Positions 16,150 through 24,848 of a stretch of 64,000 nucleotides of DNA are shown here, piece after piece; position 1 is the stretch's first letter; each line of letters begins with the position of its first letter. The position numbers and the translations under genes were made by a program. The notes under the pieces are model-generated. The model worked only from the letters and a program-made list of their open reading frames with translations. It made no database searches and was not told the origin of the DNA. The stretch lies in NCBI GenBank assembly GCA_944325415.1, contig CALUZW010000002.1, positions 62,001 to 126,000 on the forward strand, given 5' to 3'. Origin of the DNA: an uncultured Bacteroidales bacterium. Its GTDB lineage: Bacteria; Bacteroidota; Bacteroidia; Bacteroidales; UBA11471.

Positions 16150-18861
16150 ATGAAACAAGTTTATACTTTCGGTAACGGACAAGCAGAAGGCCGTGCCGAC
16201 ATGAAAAACCTTTTGGGTGGGAAAGGAGCCAATCTCGCCGAAATGAACCTTATCGGTGTACCTGTCCCTCCCGGATTTACCATCACGACCGAAATCTGCA
16301 CCGCATACAACCAGAACGGAAAAGAAGCCGTCATAAAAATGTTGAAAGACGATGTGGAAAAAGCCATCGCACACGTCGAGAAACTCATGGGCACCAAATT
16401 CGGCGACGCCGAAAATCCCCTGCTCGTATCGGTGCGCTCGGGCGCACGGGTATCGATGCCCGGTATGATGGACACCGTTCTCAACCTGGGTATGAACGAC
16501 GAAGCCGTCGAGGGTATTGCCAAGAAATCGGGTAATCCCCGCTTTGCGTGGGACTCGTACCGCCGCTTCGTACAGATGTACGGCGATGTGGTATTGGGCA
16601 TGAAACCTCAAAACAAAGACGATATCGACCCCTTTGAAGAGGTAATGGAAGAGGTGAAAAACGCCAAGAACATCAAAAACGATACCGAACTCACGGTCGA
16701 CGACCTCAAAGAACTGGTCGTACGCTTTAAGGAGGCCGTAAAAAAACGCACCGGAAAAGACTTCCCCGCCTCGCCGTGGGAACAACTGTGGGGTGCCATT
16801 TGCGCCGTATTCGACAGCTGGATGAACGAACGCGCCATACTCTACCGCCGCATGAACCAGATTCCAGAAGAGTGGGGTACTGCCGTAAACGTGCAGGCCA
16901 TGGTATTCGGCAACATGGGCGACACCTCGGCTACCGGTGTGGCATTTACCCGCGATGCCGCCACAGGCGAAGACATTTTCAACGGTGAATACCTCATCAA
17001 CGCACAGGGCGAAGATGTTGTGGCCGGTGTACGCACCCCGCAACAAATCACCCTCGAAGGTTCGCGCCGATGGGCCAAGCTGCAAGGTATCGACGAAGCT
17101 ACCCGTGCTGCTCAATATCCGTCGCTCGAAGAGTCAATGCCCGAGTGCGCCAAAGACCTCATCGAGACCCAACAGAAACTCGAAGACTACTTCAAAGATA
17201 TGCAAGACCTCGAATTTACCATTCAGGACGGAAAGTTGTGGCTCTTGCAGACCCGTAACGGCAAACGCACCGGTGCCGCCATGGTGAAAATCGCCATGGA
17301 TATGCTGCGCGCCGGAATCATCGACGAAAAAACCGCACTGAAACGCATGGAGCCTCAGAAACTCGACGAGCTGCTCCACCCCGTATTCGACAAAGATGCC
17401 GTAAAACGGGCACGCGTCATGGCCAAAGGTCTCCCCGCCTCACCGGGCGCAGCCGCCGGTCAAATCGTGTTCTTTGCCGACGACGCCGAAGCCTGGGCCG
17501 AGAAGCGTAAAAAAGTGGTCATGGTACGCATCGAGACCTCGCCCGAAGACCTGCGAGGCATGAGCGTAGCCCAGGGTATTCTCACCGCCCGCGGCGGTAT
17601 GACCTCGCACGCTGCCGTAGTGGCCCGCGGTATGGGTAAATGCTGTGTATCGGGTGCCGGAGAGATAAAAGTCGACTACAAGGCCCGCACCCTCGAAATG
17701 GCCGGAAAGACCTACAAGGAGGGCGACTGGATTTCGCTGAACGGTTCGACCGGAGAGGTATACGACGGACAGGTACCCACCGTAGAGGCCGACATGAGCG
17801 GAGACTTCGCCGCCATCATGAACCTGGCCGAGAAATATACCAAAGTCGATGTACGCACCAATGCCGACACCCCCAAAGATGCCACCGTGGCCCGCAAATT
17901 CGGAGCCAAAGGTATCGGTTTGTGCCGCACCGAACATATGTTCTTTGAAGGAAACCGCATCAAAGCCATGCGCGAGATGATTCTTTCAAAAGACGAAGAC
18001 GGACGTCGCCATGCCCTCGACAAACTCCTGCCCATGCAACGCAGCGACTTCGAAGGCATCTTCGAAGCTATGGACGGCTTCGGGGTAACCATTCGACTGC
18101 TCGACCCCCCCTTGCACGAATTTGTTCCTCACCAACTGGCCACGCAGAAAGAGTTGGCCGAAGAGATGGGCCTCACCATCGAAGAGGTAAAACTGGCCTG
18201 CGACTCACTGGCCGAGTTCAACCCCATGCTGGGACATCGTGGCTGCCGTTTGGGCTGCACCTACCCCGAAATTACCGAGATGCAGGCCCGCGCCATCATC
18301 GAGGCCGCCCTCAATGTGAAATCTCACGGCATCAAGGTATTCCCCGAAATCATGGTTCCTCTCGTAGGCGTGGTCGAAGAGTTGAAACTCCAAGCCGAAG
18401 TGATACACCGCACTGCCGCACAGGTCTTTGCCGAACGCGGCGACAGCATAGCCTACAAAGTAGGTACAATGATTGAAGTACCCCGGGCTGCCGTAACGGC
18501 CGACCAGATTGCCGAGGTGGCCGACTTCTTCTCGTTCGGTACCAACGACCTCACGCAGATGACTTTCGGTTACTCTCGCGACGATGCCGGTAAATTCCTT
18601 AAAATCTACAAGGAAAAAGGTATTCTCAAAACCGACCCGTTCGAAGTGCTCGACCAGAAAGGTGTAGGCCAGCTCGTGCGTATGGGCGTCGAAAAAGGTC
18701 GCTCTACCAAGCCGGGCCTGAAAGTGGGTATCTGCGGCGAACACGGTGGCGAACCTTCATCGGTAAAATTCTGCGCTTCACTCGGCATGAACTATGTAAG
18801 TTGCAGTCCCTACCGTGTGCCCATCGCCCGCGTTGCTGCCGCTCAAGCTGCCGTGGAATAA
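16150..18861 (+). CDS. ppdK: Pyruvate, phosphate dikinase
   Basis: Interconverts pyruvate, ATP and phosphate with PEP, AMP and diphosphate, serving as a reversible glycolytic step in anaerobes. The 903-residue length is complete. In order: N-terminal ATP-grasp (LLGGKGANLAEM near 17; VSVRSGARVSMPGMMDT near 94-112), the phosphohistidine domain (LTARGGMTSHAAVVARG near 478, with the transferred His), and the C-terminal PEP/pyruvate TIM barrel ending in GICGEHGGEPSSVKF with the catalytic Cys. It stands alone between a strong promoter and a terminator. Confidence 0.97.
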   Translation: MKQVYTFGNGQAEGRADMKNLLGGKGANLAEMNLIGVPVPPGFTITTEICTAYNQNGKEAVIKMLKDDVEKAIAHVEKLMGTKFGDAENPLLVSVRSGARVSMPGMMDTVLNLGMNDEAVEGIAKKSGNPRFAWDSYRRFVQMYGDVVLGMKPQNKDDIDPFEEVMEEVKNAKNIKNDTELTVDDLKELVVRFKEAVKKRTGKDFPASPWEQLWGAICAVFDSWMNERAILYRRMNQIPEEWGTAVNVQAMVFGNMGDTSATGVAFTRDAATGEDIFNGEYLINAQGEDVVAGVRTPQQITLEGSRRWAKLQGIDEATRAAQYPSLEESMPECAKDLIETQQKLEDYFKDMQDLEFTIQDGKLWLLQTRNGKRTGAAMVKIAMDMLRAGIIDEKTALKRMEPQKLDELLHPVFDKDAVKRARVMAKGLPASPGAAAGQIVFFADDAEAWAEKRKKVVMVRIETSPEDLRGMSVAQGILTARGGMTSHAAVVARGMGKCCVSGAGEIKVDYKARTLEMAGKTYKEGDWISLNGSTGEVYDGQVPTVEADMSGDFAAIMNLAEKYTKVDVRTNADTPKDATVARKFGAKGIGLCRTEHMFFEGNRIKAMREMILSKDEDGRRHALDKLLPMQRSDFEGIFEAMDGFGVTIRLLDPPLHEFVPHQLATQKELAEEMGLTIEEVKLACDSLAEFNPMLGHRGCRLGCTYPEITEMQARAIIEAALNVKSHGIKVFPEIMVPLVGVVEELKLQAEVIHRTAAQVFAERGDSIAYKVGTMIEVPRAAVTADQIAEVADFFSFGTNDLTQMTFGYSRDDAGKFLKIYKEKGILKTDPFEVLDQKGVGQLVRMGVEKGRSTKPGLKVGICGEHGGEPSSVKFCASLGMNYVSCSPYRVPIARVAAAQAAVE

Positions 18862-18885
18862 AAGTTTCACAAACCGACCACTCGC

Positions 18886-18920
18886 AAAAAGCCTCCACTT
18901 TGAATCGTGGAGGCTTTTTT
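18886..18920 (+). terminator. Rho-independent terminator of ppdK
   Basis: An A-run, a GC-rich 8-bp core (GCCTCCAC / GTGGAGGC) and a T-run form a classic intrinsic terminator with an 8-base loop, 25 bases after the stop. Confidence 0.88.
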
Positions 18921-19001
18921 CTTTACTCTATCGTACCCTTTATGGTATGTTAATTATTGCAAATATTTGATATTAAATTTTTCATGCAATCAATATATAT
19001 T

Positions 19002-19009
19002 TATCTTTG
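19002..19009 (+). promoter_or_regulatory. -7 box upstream of small lipoprotein gene
   Basis: TATCTTTG, 26 bases before the ATG at 19036. No clear TTTG is found at the -33 position; an AT-rich tract is there instead. Confidence 0.55.
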
Positions 19010-19035
19010 TTATATAAACTATAAAACTAAGGTAT

Positions 19036-19419
19036 ATGAAAAAAATCATTACAGGAGCAGCACTGTGTGCCGTGCTCGCATTGCCAGGTTGTGGTGTATA
19101 TGGAAACATGACAAGCAACCAAAATCAAAACCAAACAAGTGTTGTATTGAGCGAAGCAAACTACAAATATGTAGGTAACGTCTCGGGAGAGGTATCGCAG
19201 ATATACGTTCTTGGGTTTGGTGGACTTAGGCGCAGCGCTCTACGCAACAATGCCGTCGACCAAATGATGAAAGAAGCTAGCCAAAATAATCCAGAACTTA
19301 TGACTGGCTCAAAAGCCGTTATAAATGTATCGGTACACGAAAGCGTAAAGATGATTACTCCTCTCTTTGTGAAACGTACAATCACAGCACATGGAACAGT
19401 AATTGAATTTATAAAATAA
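19036..19419 (+). CDS. Small lipoprotein, TRL-like/DUF6567-like
   Basis: A 127-residue exported lipoprotein: MKKIITGAALCAVLALPGCG has a signal peptidase II site with Cys19. The mature part has an Asn/Gln-rich linker, then a compact alpha/beta domain (YKYVGNVSGEVSQIYVLGFGG ... GSKAVINVSVHESVKM). The glycine-rich LGFGG followed by a helix and AVINVSV resembles the TRL-like and DUF6567 lipoproteins, but I cannot confirm the family. The gene and flanks are more AT-rich than their neighbours. It has its own -7 box and a strong terminator, so it is a single-gene unit. Confidence 0.78.
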   Translation: MKKIITGAALCAVLALPGCGVYGNMTSNQNQNQTSVVLSEANYKYVGNVSGEVSQIYVLGFGGLRRSALRNNAVDQMMKEASQNNPELMTGSKAVINVSVHESVKMITPLFVKRTITAHGTVIEFIK

Positions 19420-19458
19420 TTTATCAATTAAGATTTGCACTTTCAGAAATAAATATAG

Positions 19459-19492
19459 CGCGAGGCCCGAAGAGTTATCTTCGGGCCTCGCG
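19459..19492. terminator. Perfect 15-bp hairpin between convergent genes
   Basis: Arms 19459-19473 and 19478-19492 are perfectly complementary around a 4-base loop. It serves the lipoprotein gene (plus) and the phosphohexomutase gene (minus). Confidence 0.8.
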
Positions 19493-19518
19493 GTTAATTG
19501 AATATTCAGGGATAGTGC

Positions 19519-21267
19519 TTATACGCCGAGCGAAGCGGCAACAGCCTTGATTTTCTCTTCGGCGGCAGCCACTACTTTATCGTAGTCGGCACGCGATGGC
19601 AGTTCTCCGCTTACCTCGATATAGAACTTAATTTTGGGTTCTGTTCCCGAGGGACGTATCGATACCTTGGTACCGTCTTCGGTGAAATATTGCAGCACGT
19701 TCGATGTCGTAGGCATATCGAGGGTAAATTTCTCTCCGGCCACAAAATCGTGAGCTACCAGCGTGGCATAGTCTTTGGCCAGGACAACCTTCGAACCGGC
19801 TATCTCGGTTATGGGGTGTTCGCGGTAGTTCTTCATCATAGCCTCTATCTCTTCGGCTCCCGACTTGCCTTTGCGCACCACCGAAATGCCTTTTTCCTTG
19901 GAGAAGCCATACTCTACATAGATGTCTTGCAAGAGTTCATACATCGTCTTGTCGTTGTCTTTGGCCCAAGCGGCTATCTCGGCCATCATGGCGCAGGCCG
20001 ACACGGCGTCTTTGTCGCGCACGAAGTCTTCTACGAGGAAGCCATAGCTCTCTTCTCCTCCACCGATATACTGACGTTTGCCTTCGAACTCACGCATGAT
20101 GGCGGCAATCCACTTGAAACCGGTATAGACGTCGAAGCACTCGATGCCGTTGCGATCGGCAATCTTCTTCATCAACTCGGTGGTAACGATGGTCTTCACC
20201 ATATAGGCACCCTCTTCGATGCGGCCGGTAGCCTTGTATTGTGAAATCAGATAGTGGGTGAAAAGAAGGGCATTCTGGTTTCCGTTTACGAGTATCCACT
20301 CACCCCTGTCGTTCTTGATGGCAATACCCATGCGGTCGGCATCGGGGTCGGAGGCCAGCACAATGTCGGCATCGACCTCCTTGGCCTTGCGTATGGCCAG
20401 GTCGAGAGCGGCCGGCTCTTCGGGATTGGGCGATTTCACAGTGGGAAAGTCGCCGCTGATGACGTCTTGCTCGGGAACGTGTATCACCTGGGTAAATCCG
20501 TAGGCAGCCAATGCCTGGGGTATAAGGGTTACACCGGTACCATGAATCGGCGTGTAGACGATTTTCAGGTCGTGCTGGCGGGCAATGGCGTCGGGATTGA
20601 GCGAGAGGGCCTTGATGCGGGCAATGTATTTCTCGTCGATTTCCTTGCCGATGATTTCGACCAGTGCGGGATTTCCCTTAAAATTGATATCGGATACCGA
20701 ACGTACTTTGTTGACTTCGGATATAGTGTTCTTATCGTGGGGCGATACCATCTGCGCACCATCGTCCCAATAGGCCTTGTATCCGTTGTATTCCTTGGGG
20801 TTGTGCGAGGCTGTGAGTATGATACCGCTCTGGCAGCCCAACTCACGGATGGTGTAGGACATCTCGGGGGTAGGACGCAGCGATTCGAAGAGATAGACCT
20901 TGATGCCGTTGGCCGAGAAAATGTCGGCCGATATTTCGGCAAACTTACGGCTGTTGTTACGACAGTCATGGCCGATAACCACCTTGATTTGCGGCAGCGA
21001 GGCAAACTCTTTCTTCAAATAGTTGGCCAAGCCCTGCGTGGCAGCTCCTACGGTGTATATATTCATGCGGTTGGAGCCCACACCCATGATACCGCGCAGA
21101 CCGCCGGTACCGAACTCCAAATCTTTATAGAATGCCTCTATAAGGTCGGTCTTGTCTTCATTGTCGAGCATACGCTGCACTTCGGCACGCGTTTCGGCAT
21201 CGTAACCTTCACCCAGCCATTGTTGGGCTTTTGCGGTTACCTCTTTGAGTAATGCATCGTTTTCCAT
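19519..21267 (-). CDS. Phospho-sugar mutase (phosphoglucomutase/phosphomannomutase)
   Basis: An alpha-D-phosphohexomutase moving phosphate between C1 and C6 of glucose or mannose, feeding glycolysis and nucleotide-sugar synthesis. The 582-residue length fits the long PgcA-like branch. The four family landmarks are present: catalytic Ser in LTASHNPKEYNG, metal loop DPDADRMG, sugar loop GGEESYGF and phosphate loop RPSGTEPKIKFY. Its promoter lies upstream at 21384-21416. Glucose versus mannose preference cannot be read from sequence; a mannose-1-phosphate guanylyltransferase gene elsewhere in the window would use mannose-1-phosphate. Confidence 0.93.
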   Translation of the reverse strand: MENDALLKEVTAKAQQWLGEGYDAETRAEVQRMLDNEDKTDLIEAFYKDLEFGTGGLRGIMGVGSNRMNIYTVGAATQGLANYLKKEFASLPQIKVVIGHDCRNNSRKFAEISADIFSANGIKVYLFESLRPTPEMSYTIRELGCQSGIILTASHNPKEYNGYKAYWDDGAQMVSPHDKNTISEVNKVRSVSDINFKGNPALVEIIGKEIDEKYIARIKALSLNPDAIARQHDLKIVYTPIHGTGVTLIPQALAAYGFTQVIHVPEQDVISGDFPTVKSPNPEEPAALDLAIRKAKEVDADIVLASDPDADRMGIAIKNDRGEWILVNGNQNALLFTHYLISQYKATGRIEEGAYMVKTIVTTELMKKIADRNGIECFDVYTGFKWIAAIMREFEGKRQYIGGGEESYGFLVEDFVRDKDAVSACAMMAEIAAWAKDNDKTMYELLQDIYVEYGFSKEKGISVVRKGKSGAEEIEAMMKNYREHPITEIAGSKVVLAKDYATLVAHDFVAGEKFTLDMPTTSNVLQYFTEDGTKVSIRPSGTEPKIKFYIEVSGELPSRADYDKVVAAAEEKIKAVAASLGV

Positions 21268-21383
21268 ATTATGATTATTAAAATGAATGTCGTGGGTTAT
21301 CTACACAACGTAAATTGTCTGGCCGGGGACGAAGGAGAGAAAGTGTCGCTCGGAATCTTCGCTCCATCGCCACCGATACTTTT

Positions 21384-21416
21384 CAAATATATGAAATTTT
21401 ATTTGAATCTGCCAAA
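21384..21416 (-). promoter_or_regulatory. Promoter for the phosphohexomutase gene
   Basis: On the minus strand, TTTG (21413-21416) and TATATTTG (21384-21391) are 21 bases apart. The predicted leader is about 110 bases. Confidence 0.68.
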
Positions 21417-21436
21417 GTTTTTCCCGACTTTATCAC

Positions 21437-23077
21437 CTAAAAAGCAACTTTGAGACGCTCGCCTGCATCTTCGACAATCGCCCGGTAATAGTCGTCGGAA
21501 TAACCGGGGAACTCGGGATACTCGGGTATGCCATAAGCATTGTAGAGGAACTGTCCGTCTTTTTCGCGTTTGCGGTTACCATCGAGATACTTGACCATCA
21601 GATATTCGCCCAGCTCACGCCAACGTACGGTCGACGAATCGGCGGCCTGACGGCTGTATGCATCGAGTGTAGCCATTGCCTTTTCGGGCTGGTCGTAGAT
21701 GATTTCCAGGACACTGGCTTCGAGTTTGGGCTGCTGTTCGTTGAAAGCCGCCTCAATCTGCCGCTGCAACGGACGGATGTCTTCTATCATCTGATTGTAT
21801 CGGGCATAGGCCATGTTGGCCACCCAGTTGTAAATCCAGAAGGCCGAAGTCCATGACACTTTATAAAGCGAACCGTTACCTTCGCGGAAACAGAGGGGCA
21901 CCTCGGTCAACGCACCGGTGTAAATGGGCACATAGACCGACGTATTGGCATCGTCGACACCAAACCACAGCACACCGCCCAATGCTGCCGGCAGCCATTC
22001 ACGCTGCTGGGCAACGAGTGAGAAGCCGGTCTGCTGCGTGGCAATAGCCCGCTCGTTGATATATTCCTGACTATCGACCTCAAAGGTCATGGGGCGGAAA
22101 CGATAGGGTACCTTGAACGGTCCGGCACCGGCATCGTGCGTCATATCGAAGGGGGTACCCTCGAAATGGTCGCGCATGGCATCTTTCATATCTTGTACCG
22201 ACAGTTTGCGGTCGGGCTTGATATAGAGCGGCAGCGGTTGCGACGACTCTCCGTAGATATAGGGCAGATAGGCCGTCATCGTCGAGTCGTAGCGATTGTA
22301 GAAGCTCCACACCCGGGCCTCACAGGCTCTCAGCTCTTCAAAGCCTGCCGGGGCATAGGCCGACGAGAAACTGAAATCGCGATTGAGTCCGTCGAAATAT
22401 TTCTGCTCGCGTGCAAAGGAGATGACGTCGGGCGAATAGAGACAATTCTCGGGATCGTCGAGCGGGAACTGGTGAATGCGTGAATGGTTGGCATGGGCGG
22501 CAATACAATCGTCGGGAATACGCACAGCCACCCACACGGCACCTCTCGACACGCCCCCCTTCCCTATCATTTCGAGTATCCACACCTCTTCGGGGTCGGC
22601 TATCGAAAAGCTCTCTCCGCTGCTGTAATAGCCATATTTGCTCACTAAATCGGTCATCACCGTAATGGCTTCGCGGGCAGTCGTGGCACGTTGCAGGGCG
22701 AGCTGCATGAGAGTACCGTAATCTATCATACCGGTTGTGTCGACCAATTCGGGGCGACCGCCAAAGGTCGACTCGGTAATCGACAGCTGGTGCTCGTTCA
22801 TATATCCTACGACTTTGTAGGTATGCGGTACTTGGGGTATCTTACCCAACGGCTTGTTGGTATCGCAATCGCGAATCTCGACAAAACTACCCGCCGGATG
22901 GTCGGCAGCGGGTATCAGCCAAAGGGTACCATACAAGGTATGTGAATCGGCAGCATAGGTTATCAGGGTCGAACCGTCGGTCGTTGCCTTGCGACCGGCC
23001 AGCAGACTGGTACACGCATAGGCCGCAGCCGTAGCCATGGACAGAAGAGTACAAATGAGATAGATTCTTTTTTTCAT
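21437..23077 (-). CDS. C69 family dipeptidase (PepD-like), exported
   Basis: An N-terminal nucleophile peptidase of family C69/U34 that cleaves dipeptides. The 546-residue protein starts with a signal-like segment (MKKRIYLICTLLSMATAAAYA) directly before Cys22 of ACTSLLAGRKATTDGS. In this family the free N-terminal Cys is the nucleophile after processing, so export cleavage could itself activate the enzyme. Conserved family segments TESTFGGRPEL and HANHSRI follow. It has its own near-consensus promoter at 23105-23136. The minus-strand small RNA candidate lies just beyond that promoter. Confidence 0.92.
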   Translation of the reverse strand: MKKRIYLICTLLSMATAAAYACTSLLAGRKATTDGSTLITYAADSHTLYGTLWLIPAADHPAGSFVEIRDCDTNKPLGKIPQVPHTYKVVGYMNEHQLSITESTFGGRPELVDTTGMIDYGTLMQLALQRATTAREAITVMTDLVSKYGYYSSGESFSIADPEEVWILEMIGKGGVSRGAVWVAVRIPDDCIAAHANHSRIHQFPLDDPENCLYSPDVISFAREQKYFDGLNRDFSFSSAYAPAGFEELRACEARVWSFYNRYDSTMTAYLPYIYGESSQPLPLYIKPDRKLSVQDMKDAMRDHFEGTPFDMTHDAGAGPFKVPYRFRPMTFEVDSQEYINERAIATQQTGFSLVAQQREWLPAALGGVLWFGVDDANTSVYVPIYTGALTEVPLCFREGNGSLYKVSWTSAFWIYNWVANMAYARYNQMIEDIRPLQRQIEAAFNEQQPKLEASVLEIIYDQPEKAMATLDAYSRQAADSSTVRWRELGEYLMVKYLDGNRKREKDGQFLYNAYGIPEYPEFPGYSDDYYRAIVEDAGERLKVAF

Positions 23078-23104
23078 CGGTGTAAATTGTATGTATTGGA
23101 AGAG

Positions 23105-23136
23105 TAAAGATAGTCCGTTTTTACAGATTCTCCAAA
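23105..23136 (-). promoter_or_regulatory. Promoter for the C69 dipeptidase gene
   Basis: On the minus strand, TTTG (23133-23136) and TATCTTTA (23105-23112; one base off TAnnTTTG) are 20 bases apart. The leader is about 20-25 bases. Confidence 0.6.
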
Positions 23137-23204
23137 AATTTTTTCAGCGATATGGAACGGCTGTTTTATTCATCTGGCCGGGCTATGCCGGCTCATGCAG
23201 GGAC

Positions 23205-23270
23205 AAAAAAAAATTGATTGTCTCACGACAACCAATCTCTGTTAACCTTAAATCTAATACCATGAAAAAC
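23205..23270 (-). ncRNA. Candidate small RNA with intrinsic terminator
   Basis: On the minus strand, a -7 box (TATATTTG, 23277-23284) is followed about 7 bases later by a stretch of roughly 65 bases that ends in a textbook terminator: 10-bp stem (arms 23227-23236 and 23213-23222), GTGA tetraloop, then nine Ts (23205-23213). One stem pair is G-U only on the minus-strand RNA, so the hairpin is better formed in that direction. The 5' part (AAGGTTAACAGAGATTGG) has no open reading frame. The downstream dipeptidase has its own promoter between this terminator and its start, so the RNA looks like a separate unit. The 5' end is estimated. Confidence 0.6.
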
Positions 23271-23276
23271 ACGATG

Positions 23277-23308
23277 CAAATATAGCAGGTTTTATGTTAT
23301 ACAACATA
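23277..23308 (-). promoter_or_regulatory. Small-RNA promoter with dyad
   Basis: The -7 box is TATATTTG on minus (23277-23284). Upstream of it lies a 6-bp inverted repeat, TATGTT-N4-AACATA (23293-23308). A possible -33 GTTG overlaps the dyad, but at 17 bases its spacing is short, so RNA polymerase contact there is uncertain and the dyad may be an operator. Confidence 0.5.
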
Positions 23309-23369
23309 GTTTTCAAACATAAAAATGCATTGCATTGACACTATTTAACATTTAAGGAGGAATTATTGC

Positions 23370-23627
23370 CTACTTATACCCGTCATACTCTTCCTTATTG
23401 GGGAAAATGCTGTCCCATATCGTATCTTCACGGTTGATATACTCCTGGTAAAATATCGTAAATGCCTTTCTCTCGTTGTAGCCTTTGGAAATACACCACT
23501 CGGCAAAATCGTCACGCAACGTCTCATCGGCATCGAGCAGGGCATTGAACTGAGTCTCAGCTTCGTCTATTTCGGGATATTTCTTTATAATATCCACAAG
23601 CACTTCTTCCAAATCAAAATATTCCAT
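23370..23627 (-). CDS. Small acidic protein of unknown function
   Basis: An 85-residue, soluble, acidic protein (MEYFDLEEVLVDIIKKYPEID...) with predicted helices and no signal peptide. It does not match a family I recognise. Trp and aromatic residues in the second half (WCISKGY, IFYQEY, WDSIFP) suggest a folded domain rather than a spurious frame. The ATG at 23627 is preferred to a TTG two codons upstream. Two tandem -7-like boxes lie at 23695-23715. It stands alone between the small-RNA unit and the phosphate operon. Confidence 0.7.
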   Translation of the reverse strand: MEYFDLEEVLVDIIKKYPEIDEAETQFNALLDADETLRDDFAEWCISKGYNERKAFTIFYQEYINREDTIWDSIFPNKEEYDGYK

Positions 23628-23694
23628 ACGCAAAAGTTAAGATTCATAGAAATCATGTAGGAAAACACTTTTTGCTGTATTTTGTTCAATATTT

Positions 23695-23715
23695 CAAATA
23701 TAGGTCTCAAATATA
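23695..23715 (-). promoter_or_regulatory. Tandem -7 boxes upstream of the 85-residue gene
   Basis: Two identical TATATTTG boxes on minus at 23695-23702 and 23708-23715, 13 bases apart. Neither has a well-spaced TTTG, so which one is used is unclear. Confidence 0.4.
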
Positions 23716-23758
23716 ATCAAATCCTCTATAATACAGACCATATTTTAAAAAAAATGCA

Positions 23759-23795
23759 GGGCGGGCCGTAAAAACATATCGGCCCGCCCCTTTTT
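23759..23795 (+). terminator. GC-rich hairpin between 85-residue gene and porin
   Basis: A perfect 10-bp GC stem (23759-23768 and 23780-23789) with an 11-base loop, then a T-run on plus and an A/T tract on minus. It lies just after the porin stop and so ends the phosphate operon (minus). Confidence 0.78.
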
Positions 23796-23820
23796 ACAGG
23801 TCTGCACAAAGATGGTTATA

Positions 23821-24828
23821 TCAGAAGCGGACCATCAACTCGACGACAATCTTGTCTTTTTCCGAAACAGCCACCACGGCATCTTTGCCGTAGAAGTAGT
23901 TCTCGTAGTTGATGCGCAAGTCGGCCACAAAGGGTTTGGCCAGACTCAATGTCGTACCTACGGTGAGGCGTTTGCGGGCCGCATCGTCGATGACTAGTAA
24001 CCCGTTTTCGCCGGCCTTACCGTTGCTGTGGTCGCTCATGCAGTCGAAGCGTCCGAGGAAAGAAATTTTCTGGAAGACCTTGGGCAGAGGCTGGTCGTAG
24101 CACACAAAACCGTCGAAAGCATTGACCTGCTTGAATGCACCCTGTGCATAATGTTTGCGCAGGTATTCGGCCTCAATGTGCCAGCGGCCGGCATGGTAGT
24201 AGGCTCCGATGTCGTACATCTGTATCGAAACGTTCTCGGGCGATATCTTCTGCACACTACCCACAAGGTTGAACCCTTGCGGCAACTGCAAATGGGCCTT
24301 GGCCGAGTAGTTGATGCGGTTGGTCCAGAAGTCTTTCTGGTTGGTCAATCCCGAGCCATTGAAGATTCCGGTTTCGAGACGAACGGGTATGCCTATCTCC
24401 CAGGTATAGGCCAGGGTGGCTCCCACATCGCGCACGTTACCTACCTGCTTGGCAATAAAGGAGCGGTTGGCAAAATATTGCTGGTGGGGCGAACGATGAG
24501 CGTCGATGGTAAAGGGTACACGCATCTGACCGATGGTTATATCAAAGGTCTTCAAGGGTGTGATGCGGGCATAGGCGTCGAGCATCTTTATCGAACCCTC
24601 GTCGGAAAGGTCTATCTCGGCCTTGTACGAGACAATCGGCGCCACCTTTCCCGAAAGACTGAAACGGGCATTCCGCACCTGAAAACGGCCCTTGTTTTCC
24701 TCGAACTGATATTCGTATTTTCCACGTATCGTACCGTGTATCTCGGGTATGTACTGGCTCTTTTTTTGGGCGTAGGCTCCCCCGGCCAACCCTACCAGGA
24801 GGCTGGCACAAATCACAAGATTCTTCAT
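23821..24828 (-). CDS. OprO/OprP-type outer-membrane porin
   Basis: A 335-residue outer-membrane beta-barrel of the phosphate-selective porin family. It has a signal peptide cut after GGAYA (about residue 20), repeated alternating strands with RNARFSLSGKV and GQMRVPFTID typical of the family, and a C-terminal phenylalanine (VVELMVRF) that marks barrel proteins. It starts 20 bases after the PiT transporter gene on the same strand, so the pair would move phosphate across both membranes. Selectivity is inferred from that pairing, because the family also includes pyrophosphate and general anion porins. Confidence 0.88.
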   Translation of the reverse strand: MKNLVICASLLVGLAGGAYAQKKSQYIPEIHGTIRGKYEYQFEENKGRFQVRNARFSLSGKVAPIVSYKAEIDLSDEGSIKMLDAYARITPLKTFDITIGQMRVPFTIDAHRSPHQQYFANRSFIAKQVGNVRDVGATLAYTWEIGIPVRLETGIFNGSGLTNQKDFWTNRINYSAKAHLQLPQGFNLVGSVQKISPENVSIQMYDIGAYYHAGRWHIEAEYLRKHYAQGAFKQVNAFDGFVCYDQPLPKVFQKISFLGRFDCMSDHSNGKAGENGLLVIDDAARKRLTVGTTLSLAKPFVADLRINYENYFYGKDAVVAVSEKDKIVVELMVRF

Positions 24829-24848
24829 AGTTGTCTACTTCGGGCGGG

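Noticed and set aside
23091..23285. Plus-strand 64-residue open frame
   Set aside because: Covers the dipeptidase promoter and small-RNA terminator; composition is not coding.
23263..23286. Seven-codon ATG frame (MKNTMQI) as a leader peptide on plus
   Set aside because: It lies over the minus-strand -7 box and small-RNA start, has no ribosome site pattern or downstream plus gene, and is best explained by the minus-strand unit.
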